Both the position numbers and the translations under genes were made by a program. Source: Olsenella sp. An270 (GTDB lineage: Bacteria; Actinomycetota; Coriobacteriia; Coriobacteriales; Atopobiaceae). From it: DNA of 64,000 nt. The notes under the pieces are model-generated. The model was not told where the DNA came from. It saw only the letters and a list, made by a program, of their open reading frames with translations, and searched no databases. Of this stretch, positions 63,716 through 64,000 are shown piece by piece. Within the stretch, counting starts at the first letter, position 1. Each line of letters starts with the position of its first letter. The DNA is taken from NCBI RefSeq assembly GCF_002159735.1, contig NZ_NFJF01000002.1:336770-400769 (forward strand), in the 5' to 3' direction.

Positions 63716-63885
63716 AATTCGCCGCCCTTGTCACGGTGCGCCCTAGAAAACCCGCCCTTGTCACGGCCCCTTCCCGGAATCGCCGCCCTTGTCACGGTGA
63801 CCTCTAGAAAATCCCGCCCTTGTCACGGTCCCGTCTAAAAATCGCCGCCCTTGTCCGGCCGGAGGGCCCTCCGCCAGCACAAGGC
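63716..63885. repeat. 31-bp-period repeat array, family B locus 3
   Basis: CCCTTGTC units start at 63725, 63755, 63786, 63817 and 63848 (periods 30, 31, 31, 31). A complementary unit (CACAAGGCC) starts at 63878 and a diverged one (GACAAATCC) at 63921. In this locus most units read TCACGG after the word, where the loci at 22 and 24 kb read TCCGG. No gene is seen from 63621 to the window end. Confidence 0.9.
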
Positions 63886-64000
63886 CCCAAATTCCTGATA
63901 TGAGAGAGTCTCCGTCAAGCGACAAATCCGCCCCGGCCCCGGTCCCCCGGCGCCAGGGCCGCGCTCGTATGTCGCCCTCCCGGGGCGGGCCGCGTCTCGG

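Overview
The window is one contiguous piece of a high-GC chromosome with no rRNA, tRNA, phage or insertion sequence. Gene content and order point to an actinobacterium of the class Coriobacteriia, most like Olsenella, Atopobium or Collinsella. The evidence is a Bacillus-like order (Asp23, DAK2/FakA, recG ... plsX, acpP, rnc, smc, ftsY, ffh) combined with an actinobacterial insertion (coaD, SepIVA-like coiled coil, DUF177, rpmF), a class III fructose-bisphosphatase, a T-box before ileS and many GTG/TTG starts. The genus is inferred from gene content, not from a marker-gene comparison.

Layout. 1-8.5 kb is a cell-envelope block: a DUF4012 membrane protein cut by the window edge, three tandem secreted peptidoglycan hydrolases that share the same DUF5648 wall-binding repeats (amidase, glucosaminidase, glucosaminidase plus C39-like peptidase), and an anchored extracellular protein. 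8.6-14.9 kb holds a cold-shock protein, a MarR regulator in an operon with a heterodimeric ABC exporter, an AbiEi/DUF559-like nuclease-fold protein and an FmdB zinc ribbon. 15.1-32.4 kb is the housekeeping core: a HAD/thiamine diphosphokinase fusion, rpmB, asp23, fakA-like, recG, rsmD, coaD, sepIVA-like, DUF177, rpmF, plsX, acpP, rnc, smc, ftsY and ffh. 32.7-40.6 kb is mainly minus strand: a second nuclease-fold protein, an L,D-transpeptidase, ftsH and fbp, plus a plus-strand SpoU methyltransferase. 41-51.5 kb holds ileS-lspA, an RluA-type pseudouridine synthase, a glycosyltransferase, guaB and leuS. 51.8-63.6 kb is one long translation/replication run: rimP, nusA, infB, rbfA, nrnA, truB, ribF, dnaG and rpoD, closed by a small membrane protein.

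The most unusual content is between the genes. Almost every gap longer than about 250 bp carries an inverted-repeat element built from a locally specific word. Three loci carry 31-bp-period arrays facing each other (the best is six units against six at 24119-24490). Two loci carry 19-bp-period arrays of three units against two. Two elements share an almost identical 32-bp core but have unrelated arms, and one of these lies inside the ribF reading frame. The two AbiEi/DUF559-like genes are each flanked on both sides by their own repeat family. My leading hypothesis, which is inference, is that these are families of small mobile or target elements, each matched to a cognate nuclease-fold protein, somewhat like REP/RAYT pairs but with an unrelated protein.
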